DNA of 64,000 nt from Novosphingobium sp. 17-62-19 (lineage in GTDB: Bacteria > Pseudomonadota > Alphaproteobacteria > Sphingomonadales > Sphingomonadaceae). Location: contig NZ_NCII01000001.1 of NCBI RefSeq assembly GCF_002256775.1, positions 45,278-109,277 of the forward strand, written 5' to 3'. How positions within the stretch are numbered: position 1 is the first letter of the stretch; every line of letters starts with the position of its first letter. This document shows positions 25,064-32,954 of the stretch, piece after piece. Under the pieces are notes generated by a model that saw nothing but the letters and a program-made list of their open reading frames with translations, was not told the DNA's origin and made no database searches. A program made the translations under genes and the position numbers.

Positions 25064-25732
25064 TCAGAGTTCGACGACGGAAAGGATGTGGCTGTTCTTG
25101 TCCGGGAACACATAGTCGAATTCGAAGACCATGCTTTCGCCCAACTGGCCGGCACAGACCAGATTGGTTTCGACGAAGACCTGCACGCCGCCCGCGCCAT
25201 AGGCATAGGGCGTGGCGTTTTCGAAGACGGGCGAGGCATCGAGCCTGGCATCAATCTCGGCATCGCCCGGCCGGGCGCGGTTCATGCCAATGGTCAGGCG
25301 GCCTTTGAGGTCCAGGTCGTTTGCCGCAAGATCCTGAAGATTCAGAACCATGGTTTCTAGGGCTTCTAGCGAATCCATCAGCAGGCCGAAGTGGAAGCTG
25401 GCTTCGAAATCCTGCGCCATCATCGCGCGATAGGCTTTGACGGCTTCGTGTTCGTTGTCGGTGCCGATGTGCAGCGCGGCGCGGATGGCGGTGATCAGTC
25501 TAGCCTGTGGTTCGGGCAGGCAGGAGAGGAACACGATGCCATCGCCGCGCGTGACGTGATCGGGCGATACCACAAAGCGGTAGAAATTGCCGCCCGGCAG
25601 CGGCAGCATCTGGCTTTCGGTAAGGCCCATCTGTGAAAGCAGCCGGGCGGCCAGCGGTCCGTCAGCGGGTGCCGGATAGTGCAGCGCGATGTGGCCCATG
25701 GTCAGGCCCGCATGGGATGCTGTGGTTGCCAT
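25064..25732 (-). CDS. protein of unknown function, first gene of ADH/GMC operon
   Basis: A 222-residue soluble protein that I do not recognise. It has no signal peptide, no obvious cofactor loop, and a GNFYRFVVSPDHVT segment. Its C-terminal half ends in alternating hydrophobic strands (VFVETNLVCAG, MVFEFDYVF). A His-rich MGHIALHY at the N-terminus faintly recalls beta-strand domains of the VOC or dehydratase type, but I cannot support that. gggagagg precedes the start at 25732. It is followed by a GMC oxidoreductase at 5 nt and shares a divergent promoter with the sugar-isomerase-like gene. Confidence 0.7.
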   Translation of the reverse strand: MATTASHAGLTMGHIALHYPAPADGPLAARLLSQMGLTESQMLPLPGGNFYRFVVSPDHVTRGDGIVFLSCLPEPQARLITAIRAALHIGTDNEHEAVKAYRAMMAQDFEASFHFGLLMDSLEALETMVLNLQDLAANDLDLKGRLTIGMNRARPGDAEIDARLDASPVFENATPYAYGAGGVQVFVETNLVCAGQLGESMVFEFDYVFPDKNSHILSVVEL

Positions 25733-25756
25733 TGCGGCCTCTCCCAAATTTGGCAT

Positions 25757-25790
25757 TTTGCGCTGTAGATTAGCGTATGATCTACGAGTC
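25757..25790. promoter_or_regulatory. recurring dyad in divergent promoter
   Basis: TTTGCGCT at 25757 and TACGAGTC at 25783 have starts exactly 26 bp apart. The site lies 25 bp before the unknown gene and 63 bp before the isomerase-like gene. The second arm keeps TACG but diverges afterwards. Confidence 0.45.
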
Positions 25791-25852
25791 ATTGGATCGA
25801 TATACACAATCGCTTGTGGAAACGCGAAACACAAGAGGCTAGGCTATACTCC

Positions 25853-26662
25853 ATGCTACGCCTCAGCCTTGATCATCTTACCGTGACCGACACGACGCCG
25901 GTGCAACTGGCGCAGGTGGCCCATGCAGCGGGGTGCGCGGGCATGTGTCTGTTCCTGCACCCGATGCATGAGCTGCCGCAAATGCCGCCGTTCGACATTG
26001 TGCGCGACCATGCGGCGCGGACCGAATTGAAGGCGGTGATGGACGATCTGGGCGTGGTGCTGGACCTTGCCTATCCGTTCTCGCTGGGCGGGCGCACCGA
26101 TCTTGCGGCTTTTGCGCCTGCGATGGAGTGTGCGGCGGATTTGGGAGCAGGACTGCTCAATGTGCTGGTCTATGATCGCGATGCGACGCGGCGGGCCGAT
26201 ACGTTCGGGCGGTTCTGCGATATGGCTGCGCAGTTCGGGCTTCGGGTGGCGGTGGAGTTTTATCCGCAGAGCCAGGTGCCCTCGCTGGCGAGCGCGCTGG
26301 AACTGGTGGGGCAGGCTGGCCGTGCGGGCGCGGTCGGCATCAACGTCGATCTGCTGCACCTGATGCGGTCTGGCGGGACTATGGCCGAACTGGCGGCGGC
26401 ACCGGCGGACCATGTGCTGTATGCGCAAGTGGCGGATGGGCCAATGGTGCCGCCTGAAGATCTTGGCTGGGAGGCTTCGTGTGAGAGGCTGTTGTGTGGC
26501 GAGGGGGCGTTCGATGTGGCGGGATTTGTGCGCGCCTTGCCGCCGGGTTGCCCGGTGAGCGTAGAAATTCCGCGCAACCATGCGGTGGGGGCGATGACGT
26601 GTGCGGAGCGCGCGCGGTTGGCGGTTGAGAGTGTGCGGCGGGCGGTGGGCAATTCTACCTAG
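25853..26662 (+). CDS. sugar-phosphate isomerase/epimerase-like TIM-barrel protein
   Basis: A 269-residue protein of the xylose-isomerase-like TIM-barrel superfamily. Metal-site acidic residues appear in VEFYPQSQ, INVDLLHLM, QVADGP and a final SVEIP. In aromatic and steroid clusters such proteins often have unassigned isomerase or lyase roles. The start at 25853 is chosen over an upstream in-frame codon because the family alignment begins at MLRLSLDHLT. It is transcribed alone, away from the ADH/GMC operon, and followed by two palindromic repeats before a convergent gene. Confidence 0.78.
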   Translation: MLRLSLDHLTVTDTTPVQLAQVAHAAGCAGMCLFLHPMHELPQMPPFDIVRDHAARTELKAVMDDLGVVLDLAYPFSLGGRTDLAAFAPAMECAADLGAGLLNVLVYDRDATRRADTFGRFCDMAAQFGLRVAVEFYPQSQVPSLASALELVGQAGRAGAVGINVDLLHLMRSGGTMAELAAAPADHVLYAQVADGPMVPPEDLGWEASCERLLCGEGAFDVAGFVRALPPGCPVSVEIPRNHAVGAMTCAERARLAVESVRRAVGNST

Positions 26663-26698
26663 TCATCTGAAACTGATATAAATTGCATGACCCTTTCC

Positions 26699-26781
26699 CG
26701 TCGCCCCGTGCTTGACACGGGGCTCGGCTGATCTTTGCCAGCAATCAAAGCCAAGGCCCGTGTCAAGCACGGGCCGACGAC
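26699..26781. repeat. intergenic palindromic repeat, third type
   Basis: CCCGTGCTTGACACGGG (26705-26721) and CCCGTGTCAAGCACGGG (26757-26773) are a perfect 17-bp inverted repeat. Flanking CGTCG / CGACG extends the stem. It lies in the convergent gap between the isomerase-like and aldo/keto reductase genes. Confidence 0.75.
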
Positions 26782-26846
26782 GAATTTTGCTTGAGCAACT
26801 GAACTTCGCTTCCGCCGCACTACCAGCAAACCTTCGCTCCAAAAAG

Positions 26847-26919
26847 CCGCTCGCCCTGAGCCTGTCGAAGGGCGTTGTGCGTGGCGCTGGCATGCTTCGA
26901 CAGGCTCAGCATGAGCGGG
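26847..26919. repeat. intergenic palindromic repeat, fourth type
   Basis: Arms beginning CCGCTCGCCCTGAGCCTGTC and containing CTTCGACAGGCTCAGC form an imperfect 24-bp inverted repeat with about three mismatches. It follows the previous element by 65 bp in the same 282-bp convergent gap, which holds no gene. Either may act as a terminator. Confidence 0.7.
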
Positions 26920-26944
26920 GTTTGGGGGGTGGCGGCGGTTTGCG

Positions 26945-27907
26945 CTACGCCGTGCGCAGCGCTTCCAATTCCTCCGCCGTCAACGCCAGCGCATCGGCCT
27001 TTGCGCTCTCCGCCACCTGTTCGGGCGATGATCCGCCGAAGATGGCGACCGTCTGGTTGTGCTGGCTTAGCAGGTAGGACAGTGCGATCTCATTGATCGA
27101 AACGCCGTGCTTTTCCGCCAGCAATTGCACCACCGCAAGGCGGCGTTCGTTCACCGGATTGGCATAGCGCGCGGCCAGTTGCTCACCCACTTCGCCTGCC
27201 GCCAGCTTGGTAAAATAGCCACCCGATTGCGCGGCATAGGCGACGATGGGCAAACCACCTGCGTGCAGGTCTTCGTATTCGCCCTCGTAATAGTGCTGAT
27301 AGCCTTGCTGTGCGGCGGCTGAGACGTCAGGTGCGGCAAGGCCCCAGAAGGTTTGCGAGGCGACGAAGCCCGGTTTGCCCAGCGATGCGGCGTAGGCATT
27401 GGCGGCGGCGATGCGCTCTGCCGCCCAGTTCGATGCGCCGAAGTGGCGGATGTGGCCTGCTTCGCGGTGCGCGATCATGGCATCGACGATGGGTTCGACC
27501 GGGCTTTCAGGGTTGTCCATATGCAGGAAATAGAGGTCGATGGTATCGACGCCGAGGTGATCGAGGCTTTGCGCGATGTCTGCGGCAATGTCCGGTGGCG
27601 TCACGCGGTTGCGATAGTCGCCAACGCGCATATCGAAGAAGCCACCCTTGGTGGCAATCACAAAGTCATTGCGATTGCGGGTCTGGAGCCATGCTCCTAC
27701 CGCGCGTTCGCTGGCGCCGATGGGGGCATCGGGCGCCCAGTCACCATAGCTGCGCGCGGTGTCGATGAAGTTTCCGCCAAGTGCTGCGAAGGTATCGAGG
27801 ATGGCGTTCGATTTACCCTGATCGAGCATCCAGCCGAGCATGTTTGTGCCATAGCAAAGACGGCTGATGGTAAGGTCGGTGTTGTTCAGGGCGACTTTGG
27901 TGAGCAT
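26945..27907 (-). CDS. aldo/keto reductase
   Basis: A 320-residue NADPH-dependent oxidoreductase of the TIM-barrel AKR family. The catalytic tetrad is visible as Asp and Tyr in DTARSYG, Lys in ATKGG and His in YFLHMD. It may reduce a keto group of a steroid, as AKR-type hydroxysteroid dehydrogenases do, although this bacterial subgroup is broad. The start at 27907 has aaggat upstream; the longer frame has no support. It is 23 nt downstream of the flavoprotein gene and probably co-transcribed with it. Confidence 0.87.
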   Translation of the reverse strand: MLTKVALNNTDLTISRLCYGTNMLGWMLDQGKSNAILDTFAALGGNFIDTARSYGDWAPDAPIGASERAVGAWLQTRNRNDFVIATKGGFFDMRVGDYRNRVTPPDIAADIAQSLDHLGVDTIDLYFLHMDNPESPVEPIVDAMIAHREAGHIRHFGASNWAAERIAAANAYAASLGKPGFVASQTFWGLAAPDVSAAAQQGYQHYYEGEYEDLHAGGLPIVAYAAQSGGYFTKLAAGEVGEQLAARYANPVNERRLAVVQLLAEKHGVSINEIALSYLLSQHNQTVAIFGGSSPEQVAESAKADALALTAEELEALRTA

Positions 27908-27930
27908 CACAAATCCTTTGCGACAGGGGA

Positions 27931-29382
27931 TCAGGCAGCGGCGCGGCGTCCCGCCTGCCGTCCGAAGAAGGTGCAATCGGCAAGGCTGAGGCCTGAGGAA
28001 TAGCCGTGCCCCCATGCGGGCAGACCCGACGTGCAGCGGCCTGCGGCATAGAGGCCGGGGATGGCGCTGCCGCCCCGATTGAGCACTTCACCGTCGGCTG
28101 TCGTTTTCAGCCCGCCCAGCGTGAAGAAGCTGAAATAGCTGGTCTCGAAATTGAGTTCGAGTGCGACGAAGGGGGATCGATCGAGCGGTTTGAGGATTGG
28201 CGTCTGCTTGTCGAACAGCGGATCGCGGCCTTCGCGTGCGTGGTCATTATAGACCTTCATCGTGGCCGAGAGCGTGCCTGCGGGCATTTCGAGTTCTGCC
28301 TCGACTTCCTCCCACGTCTCTCCGGTGCCTGCGATGGTGATCCCGGCAAGATCCAGCGGTTGGGAAAAGTGGGCGCTGTCGAGCAGTAGGTAAACTTTGC
28401 CGCCGAGTTGATCGACCGCACAACGGCTGACGCGGCCGTGGTAGCAGTCCTCGTTGATGAAGCGCTGCCCGGCCACGTTGACGAAGACGCCGTGGGCCTG
28501 GTCTGCCGGGATGGTCCACGGGCAGGTGGTGAAGAACTGGTCCATGTGGATCGCATCGCCGCCGACCGAGACGCCCAGTTCAATGCCGATGCCATCGTCC
28601 TTGTCGCCGATGGGGCTGTTCACACGGAAGGATTCAGGTGTGTATTTGCGGCGCATCGCATCGTTGAACACGAAGCCACCGGTGGCGAGCACCACGCCCT
28701 TGTAGGCGCGGACGAAGCGGTTCTGATTCTCGATCCGCACTACAGCGCCGACGATGCGGTCTTCATCGGTGATCAGCGCTACGGCGCGGGCATCGACGTG
28801 GATTTCAGTGCCGAGATCGCGGGCGCGGGCTTCCAGAATGTCGACCAGCGGGCGGCCGCCGCCCCAACCCATATGCTGGATCACGTGCCCGCGCGGGGCG
28901 GGCTTGGCGAGTTTATAGAACGGGGCGGCGGCTTCGCTGCCCGACCAGATCAGCGTGGAATCGTCAGTGGGTTCGATGATCTTGCCGGGCAGGTAGTTGC
29001 CGCGATAGGGCACACCCTGATCCTTGAGCCACTGGTAGTGCGAGAGCGCTTCACGGCCATAGAGTTCGCACTTGGCGTTGTCGGCGCAGGGGCCTCCGGC
29101 CAGTTTGAGGTAGGCGGTGAAATCTTCGACCGAGTCTTCGAAGCCCGCTGCCAATTGTGCATCGGTGCCGCCGCCGATGTAGATTTCACCGCCGGAAAGG
29201 GCAGATGCGCCACCGCTGCCTGAACTGCGTTCAAACAGCATCACGCGTGCGCCCGCTGTGCGTGCTTCGATGGCGGCGCAGGCCCCGGTGGCGCCGAATC
29301 CGATCACGGCAACGTCCGTTTCAAAATCCCACTGCGGCACCTGAGACACAGGCAACGGCTTGTACTGTGAATAGGCGATCAT
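27931..29382 (-). CDS. ketosteroid-dehydrogenase-like FAD protein, possible delta-4 dehydrogenase
   Basis: A 483-residue flavoprotein of the fumarate-reductase/3-ketosteroid-dehydrogenase family. The FAD motif GFGATGACAA is near residue 29 and SGGASALSGG follows. The C-terminal FAD loop reads GLYAAGRCTSG, then GHGYSSGLSL. The Tyr-Ser-Ser there matches the arrangement of Tyr and Ser (positions i and i+2) reported for 3-ketosteroid delta-4-(5-alpha)-dehydrogenase, so introduction of the C4-C5 double bond is the best guess. Delta-1 activity cannot be excluded. The start at 29382 is preferred; a much longer open frame runs to 30210 but crosses the divergent gene. It is divergent from the SDR at 29569. 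Confidence 0.82.
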   Translation of the reverse strand: MIAYSQYKPLPVSQVPQWDFETDVAVIGFGATGACAAIEARTAGARVMLFERSSGSGGASALSGGEIYIGGGTDAQLAAGFEDSVEDFTAYLKLAGGPCADNAKCELYGREALSHYQWLKDQGVPYRGNYLPGKIIEPTDDSTLIWSGSEAAAPFYKLAKPAPRGHVIQHMGWGGGRPLVDILEARARDLGTEIHVDARAVALITDEDRIVGAVVRIENQNRFVRAYKGVVLATGGFVFNDAMRRKYTPESFRVNSPIGDKDDGIGIELGVSVGGDAIHMDQFFTTCPWTIPADQAHGVFVNVAGQRFINEDCYHGRVSRCAVDQLGGKVYLLLDSAHFSQPLDLAGITIAGTGETWEEVEAELEMPAGTLSATMKVYNDHAREGRDPLFDKQTPILKPLDRSPFVALELNFETSYFSFFTLGGLKTTADGEVLNRGGSAIPGLYAAGRCTSGLPAWGHGYSSGLSLADCTFFGRQAGRRAAA

Positions 29383-29436
29383 TTGCGTCTTCCACTCCCG
29401 CGGCCCTGCATGGGCCTTTTGTGCAATTCTACGCTG

Positions 29437-29470
29437 CATTCGTAATTTACGATTGCATTGAATACGCAAA
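29437..29470. promoter_or_regulatory. recurring dyad between flavoprotein and steroid operon
   Basis: CATTCGTA at 29437 and TACGCAAA at 29463 have starts exactly 26 bp apart. An extra perfect 11-bp palindrome CGTAATTTACG overlaps the left arm (29441-29451). This is the only intergenic region upstream of the 17-kb catabolic operon, so the site probably governs it. Confidence 0.6.
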
Positions 29471-29568
29471 TCGTCAATTGAAAAGCCAATCGCCCTTCGA
29501 TATTGGCGATTTCGAATCTGATGCAGCGGTTTTCCGCCAGCGTGGCAGAGTATGGGAGAGCAGCCCCG

Positions 29569-30333
29569 GTGCAGGGTACGGACCACATCGATCTGACCGG
29601 CAAGGTCGCCATCGTCACAGGCGGCACGCGCGGTCTGGGGCGGCAGATTGCCGACGCTTTGCTGCGCGCGGGTGCTGCGGTGACGGTGTGCGGACGGACC
29701 GAGCCTGCGGATCTGCCCGAAGGCTTGGTGTTCCGTGCGGCCGACATCCGCGATCCCGAACAGGCGCAGGGGCTGGTCGAAGCGGTGGCGGGGCGCCATG
29801 GGCGGCTGGATATTCTGGTGAACAATGCAGGCGGATCGCCGCAGGCTCCGGCCACGGCCAGCCCGCGCTTTTTCGATGCCATTGTGAAGCTGAACCTCCA
29901 TTCGGCGATGTACATGTCGCAGTATGCCTACGCCCACATGCAGGAGGCGGGCGGCGGGAGCATCATCAACATCGCCAGCGTTTCGGGCATCCGCCCATCG
30001 CCGGGAACCGCTGCCTATGGCGCGGCGAAGGCGGGATTGCTGAGCCTGACGCAGAGCCTGGCGCAGGAATGGGGGCCGGACGGGGTGCGGGTGAACGCGA
30101 TCATCGTGGGCCTGATGCAGACCGAGACGGCTGAAGAGACTTACGGCGATACCGCAGCGCAGAACGCGGTGGCAAAATCGCTGCCGCTGCAGCGCATGGG
30201 CACCGGACAAGACATCGCAGGCGCCGTGCTCTGGCTGAGTTCCAGCCTTGCCGCATGGGTCAGCGGCGCACGCATCAATGTCGATGGAGGGGGCGAGCGG
30301 CCCTACTTCCTCGACCTCGTGAAAGGGAGTTGA
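29569..30333 (+). CDS. classical SDR oxidoreductase, first gene of catabolic operon
   Basis: A 254-residue SDR. Motifs: TGGTRGLG, CGR after strand 2 (NADP-like), NNAG, Ser in NIASVS, YGAAK and NVDGGG. The GTG at 29569 is chosen because gggagag lies at the standard distance; ATG 29521 and TTG 29503 are in frame but lack a ribosome site. It is probably a hydroxysteroid dehydrogenase or ketoreductase. It is followed 5 nt later by the extradiol dioxygenase gene, so it leads the operon. Confidence 0.82.
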   Translation: MQGTDHIDLTGKVAIVTGGTRGLGRQIADALLRAGAAVTVCGRTEPADLPEGLVFRAADIRDPEQAQGLVEAVAGRHGRLDILVNNAGGSPQAPATASPRFFDAIVKLNLHSAMYMSQYAYAHMQEAGGGSIINIASVSGIRPSPGTAAYGAAKAGLLSLTQSLAQEWGPDGVRVNAIIVGLMQTETAEETYGDTAAQNAVAKSLPLQRMGTGQDIAGAVLWLSSSLAAWVSGARINVDGGGERPYFLDLVKGS

Positions 30334-30338
30334 CGGCC

Positions 30339-31262
30339 ATGGGCATCAAGTCACTGGGCTATGTCAGGATTGCAACCACCAAGGCGCAGGCCTGGGACCA
30401 CTTCATGATGCGAGTGGTGGGTGTGATGCGGGGGGAAAGCCCCGCGCAGGGCGTGGCCACCTATCGCATTGATGATCGCTCGTTCCGCTTCTGGGTGGAG
30501 GAGGGTGACACGGACCGGTTGCTGGCAGCAGGCTATGACGTGGGCGATGCAGGAGCGCTGGCGGCTTTGCGTGAAGCCATTGTGGGGCTGGGCCGCCCGG
30601 TAACAGATGGCGACGGAGCAGAAGCTGCGGCACGCGGGGTGGAGGCCTATTTCAGCACCAGCGATCCTTCGGGCAATGGGCTGGAGTTCTTTTGCGGCGA
30701 TGTGCGCGATGATGTGGCGTTCGTTTCCGAAGTGGGTGTCAGCGGGTTTGTGACGGGCGACATGGGTATGGGCCATGCGGTGTTTGCCACGCCCAACTTC
30801 GACGAAGCGCACGCGTTTTATCAGGCGATAGGTTTCCGCGATACCGACATCCCGCGCTTTCGCTTTTCGGATGATCCGAACGATCCGGGTATGGGCTTTG
30901 CGTTCATGCACGCAGACAATGGACGGCATCATTCGGTGGCGATTGGAGAGATGCCCGTGCCGCCTTCGTCCTGCGTCCACCTGATGCTGGAGATGAAGAC
31001 GCAGAGCGATGTGGGCAAGTGTTATGACCGGATGCGGATCAACAAGGTGCCCGAAAGCGCCTCGATCGGACGGCATGTAAATGACCAGACGTTTGGCTTC
31101 TACATGCAGACGCCATCGGGCTTCGACATTGAAATCGGGGCCGATCCGCTGGTGATCGATCCCGCGAAATGGACGCCGACCGCGCATCTGGTGCCCAGCG
31201 AATGGGGCCATGTCTGGGCCTGGCAGAAGGCGCTTGAAGAACAATCAGGAGAACAGGCGTGA
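30339..31262 (+). CDS. hsaC: HsaC/TesB-type extradiol ring-cleavage dioxygenase
   Basis: A 307-residue type I extradiol dioxygenase with two vicinal-oxygen-chelate modules. The Fe(II) ligands are His146 (GMGHAVF), His214 (CVHLML) and Glu265 (FDIEIG). The acid-base His246 (GRHVND) and Tyr255 are also present. The sequence follows HsaC/TesB closely from start to end. Those enzymes open the aromatised A ring of 3,4-dihydroxy-9,10-seco steroids (meta cleavage). In estrogen degraders a related enzyme cleaves 4-hydroxyestrone, so the exact substrate is open. GTGA overlap with ipdA shows tight coupling. Confidence 0.9.
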   Translation: MGIKSLGYVRIATTKAQAWDHFMMRVVGVMRGESPAQGVATYRIDDRSFRFWVEEGDTDRLLAAGYDVGDAGALAALREAIVGLGRPVTDGDGAEAAARGVEAYFSTSDPSGNGLEFFCGDVRDDVAFVSEVGVSGFVTGDMGMGHAVFATPNFDEAHAFYQAIGFRDTDIPRFRFSDDPNDPGMGFAFMHADNGRHHSVAIGEMPVPPSSCVHLMLEMKTQSDVGKCYDRMRINKVPESASIGRHVNDQTFGFYMQTPSGFDIEIGADPLVIDPAKWTPTAHLVPSEWGHVWAWQKALEEQSGEQA

Positions 31263-32149
31263 CCGCCAGAATGCTCGACAAACGGATGAGCGCGGCACAG
31301 ATCGTCGCGCAATTGTCCGACGGGATGACGCTGGGCATCGGTGGCTGGGGGCCGCGGCGCAAGCCGATGGCGCTGGTGCGTGAAATCCTGCGGTCTGACC
31401 TGAAAGACCTGACCGTGGTCGCCTATGGCGGCGCGGATGTGGGGATGCTGTGCGCGGCGGGCAAAGTGCGCAAGGTGGTGTTTGCTTTCGTGTCGCTCGA
31501 TGCCATTCCGCTGGAGCCTTGGTTCCGCAAAGCGCGCGAAAGCGGTGCGCTGGAAGTGCTCGAACTGGACGAGGGCATGTTCCAGTGGGGCCTCAAGGCC
31601 GCCGCGTTCGGCCTGCCGTTCCTGCCCACGCGCGTCGGGCTTGGCACTGATCTGGCTGAACTGGGCGGGTTGAAAACCGTGCAATCGCCCTATGATGATG
31701 CGGAAACGCTGATCGCGATGCCCGCGCTGAAGCTGGATGCGGCGCTGATCCACGTGAACCGCAGCGACTGGCGTGGCAACGTGCAGGTGTTTGGCCCCGA
31801 TGCCTATTACGACGAATGGTTCGCCAAGGCGGCGGCCAAGTCCTACGTTTCGTGCGAGGAACTGGTCGACCGGATGGAGGACCATTACCCGGAAGGCGCG
31901 CAGGACAATCTGTTTGAGCGGTGCTTTGTTTCGGGGGTCGTGGAAATGCCGTGCGGGGCGCATCCAAGCTCGATGCCGCCGCACTATGGCTGGGATATGA
32001 CAGCGTTCAAGGCCTACGCCGACAGCGCCAAGGACCCCGGTGACTGGGCGGAAGTTGCGGACCGCTTTGTCGGCTCATCGGAAGCCGAATACCTTGAATC
32101 CATTGGCGGAAAGGAGGCGGTGACGGGCTTGCCCTTGCCGATTTTCTGA
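31259..32149 (+). CDS. ipdA: IpdA, ring-C hydrolase alpha subunit (COCHEA-CoA hydrolase)
   Basis: A 296-residue subunit of the class-I CoA-transferase fold. With IpdB it forms the enzyme that hydrolytically opens ring C of COCHEA-CoA in steroid C/D-ring catabolism. A Glu at residue 105 (LELDEG), when counted from the GTG start, coincides with the position reported for the essential Glu of IpdA. GGWGPRRKP forms the CoA-site loop. The GTG at 31259 overlaps the preceding stop and has agga upstream; an ATG four codons later is possible. It overlaps ipdB by one base. Confidence 0.92.
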   Translation: MTARMLDKRMSAAQIVAQLSDGMTLGIGGWGPRRKPMALVREILRSDLKDLTVVAYGGADVGMLCAAGKVRKVVFAFVSLDAIPLEPWFRKARESGALEVLELDEGMFQWGLKAAAFGLPFLPTRVGLGTDLAELGGLKTVQSPYDDAETLIAMPALKLDAALIHVNRSDWRGNVQVFGPDAYYDEWFAKAAAKSYVSCEELVDRMEDHYPEGAQDNLFERCFVSGVVEMPCGAHPSSMPPHYGWDMTAFKAYADSAKDPGDWAEVADRFVGSSEAEYLESIGGKEAVTGLPLPIF

Positions 32150-32940
32150 TGAGCGACATTTCCCTTGTAGACTTGTGCATTTTCGCCTGTTCCGAGGCGT
32201 TCCGGGGCAACGGCGAGATCGTGGCGACCGGCGTTGGCCCGGTGCCGCGTCTGGCGGCTGGCTTGGCAAAGTTGACCCACACGCCCGAACTGATGATGAC
32301 CGATGGCGAGGCCTATCTGGTCGAACAGCCGGTGCCGCTGGGGCCGCGCAAGTACGATGACCGCAAGCCTGCGGGCCACCTGCCGTTTTCGCGCTTTTTC
32401 GACAGCGCGGTGTGGTCTGGCCGCAGGCACGCGATGGTCACGCCGACGCAGCTGGACCGGTTCGGGCAGATCAACCTGTCGTACATGGGCGGCACGTACC
32501 AGAAGCCCAAAACGCAGATGCTGGGCGTACGCGGGTTTCCCGGCAACACGATCTATCACCCCAATTCGTTCTTCTTCCCGGCCCACGGCCCGCGCGTGTT
32601 CGTGCCGGAAGTCGATATGATTTCGGGCGTGGGGTACAATCCGGCCAAGCGAGTGCCCGGCGGCAACTATACCGCCGTGGATCTGCGCGTGATCGTGACC
32701 AATCTGTGCGTGATGGATTTTGGCGGGCCGGATCATGCCATCCGCTTGGTTTCGCTGCATCCCGGAGTGACCTTTGAGGACGTGCAAGCTGCGACCGGGT
32801 TCGAATTGGTGTGCGCCGAAAGCGTGACCGAGACGGCGCTGCCTACGGCTGAAGCGCTGGAAGTCATCGCAAGCCTTGACCCGCACAACATCCGGGCCAG
32901 CGTGTTGAAAGACAATCCGCCAGCCAAAAGGGCGGCGTGA
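32149..32940 (+). CDS. ipdB: IpdB, ring-C hydrolase beta subunit
   Basis: A 263-residue beta subunit of the same heteromeric CoA-transferase-fold hydrolase. Family features include ATGVGPVPRLAAGLAKLTH and a glycine-rich SYMGGTYQKPK. It needs IpdA to form the active site. TGATG overlap with ipdA ensures equal synthesis. The gene order ipdA-ipdB-crotonase-ipdC-echA20 differs slightly from actinobacterial clusters, where no second crotonase intervenes. Confidence 0.92.
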   Translation: MSDISLVDLCIFACSEAFRGNGEIVATGVGPVPRLAAGLAKLTHTPELMMTDGEAYLVEQPVPLGPRKYDDRKPAGHLPFSRFFDSAVWSGRRHAMVTPTQLDRFGQINLSYMGGTYQKPKTQMLGVRGFPGNTIYHPNSFFFPAHGPRVFVPEVDMISGVGYNPAKRVPGGNYTAVDLRVIVTNLCVMDFGGPDHAIRLVSLHPGVTFEDVQAATGFELVCAESVTETALPTAEALEVIASLDPHNIRASVLKDNPPAKRAA

Positions 32941-32954
32941 TGGGAGAGCATGAC

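Noticed and set aside
29383-30210. A long open frame extends the minus-strand flavoprotein by more than 270 residues
   Set aside because: The extension covers the divergent promoter with the dyad and the opposite-strand SDR gene, and it has an Arg- and His-rich composition typical of antisense frames in GC-rich DNA. The flavoprotein alignment starts at 29382.
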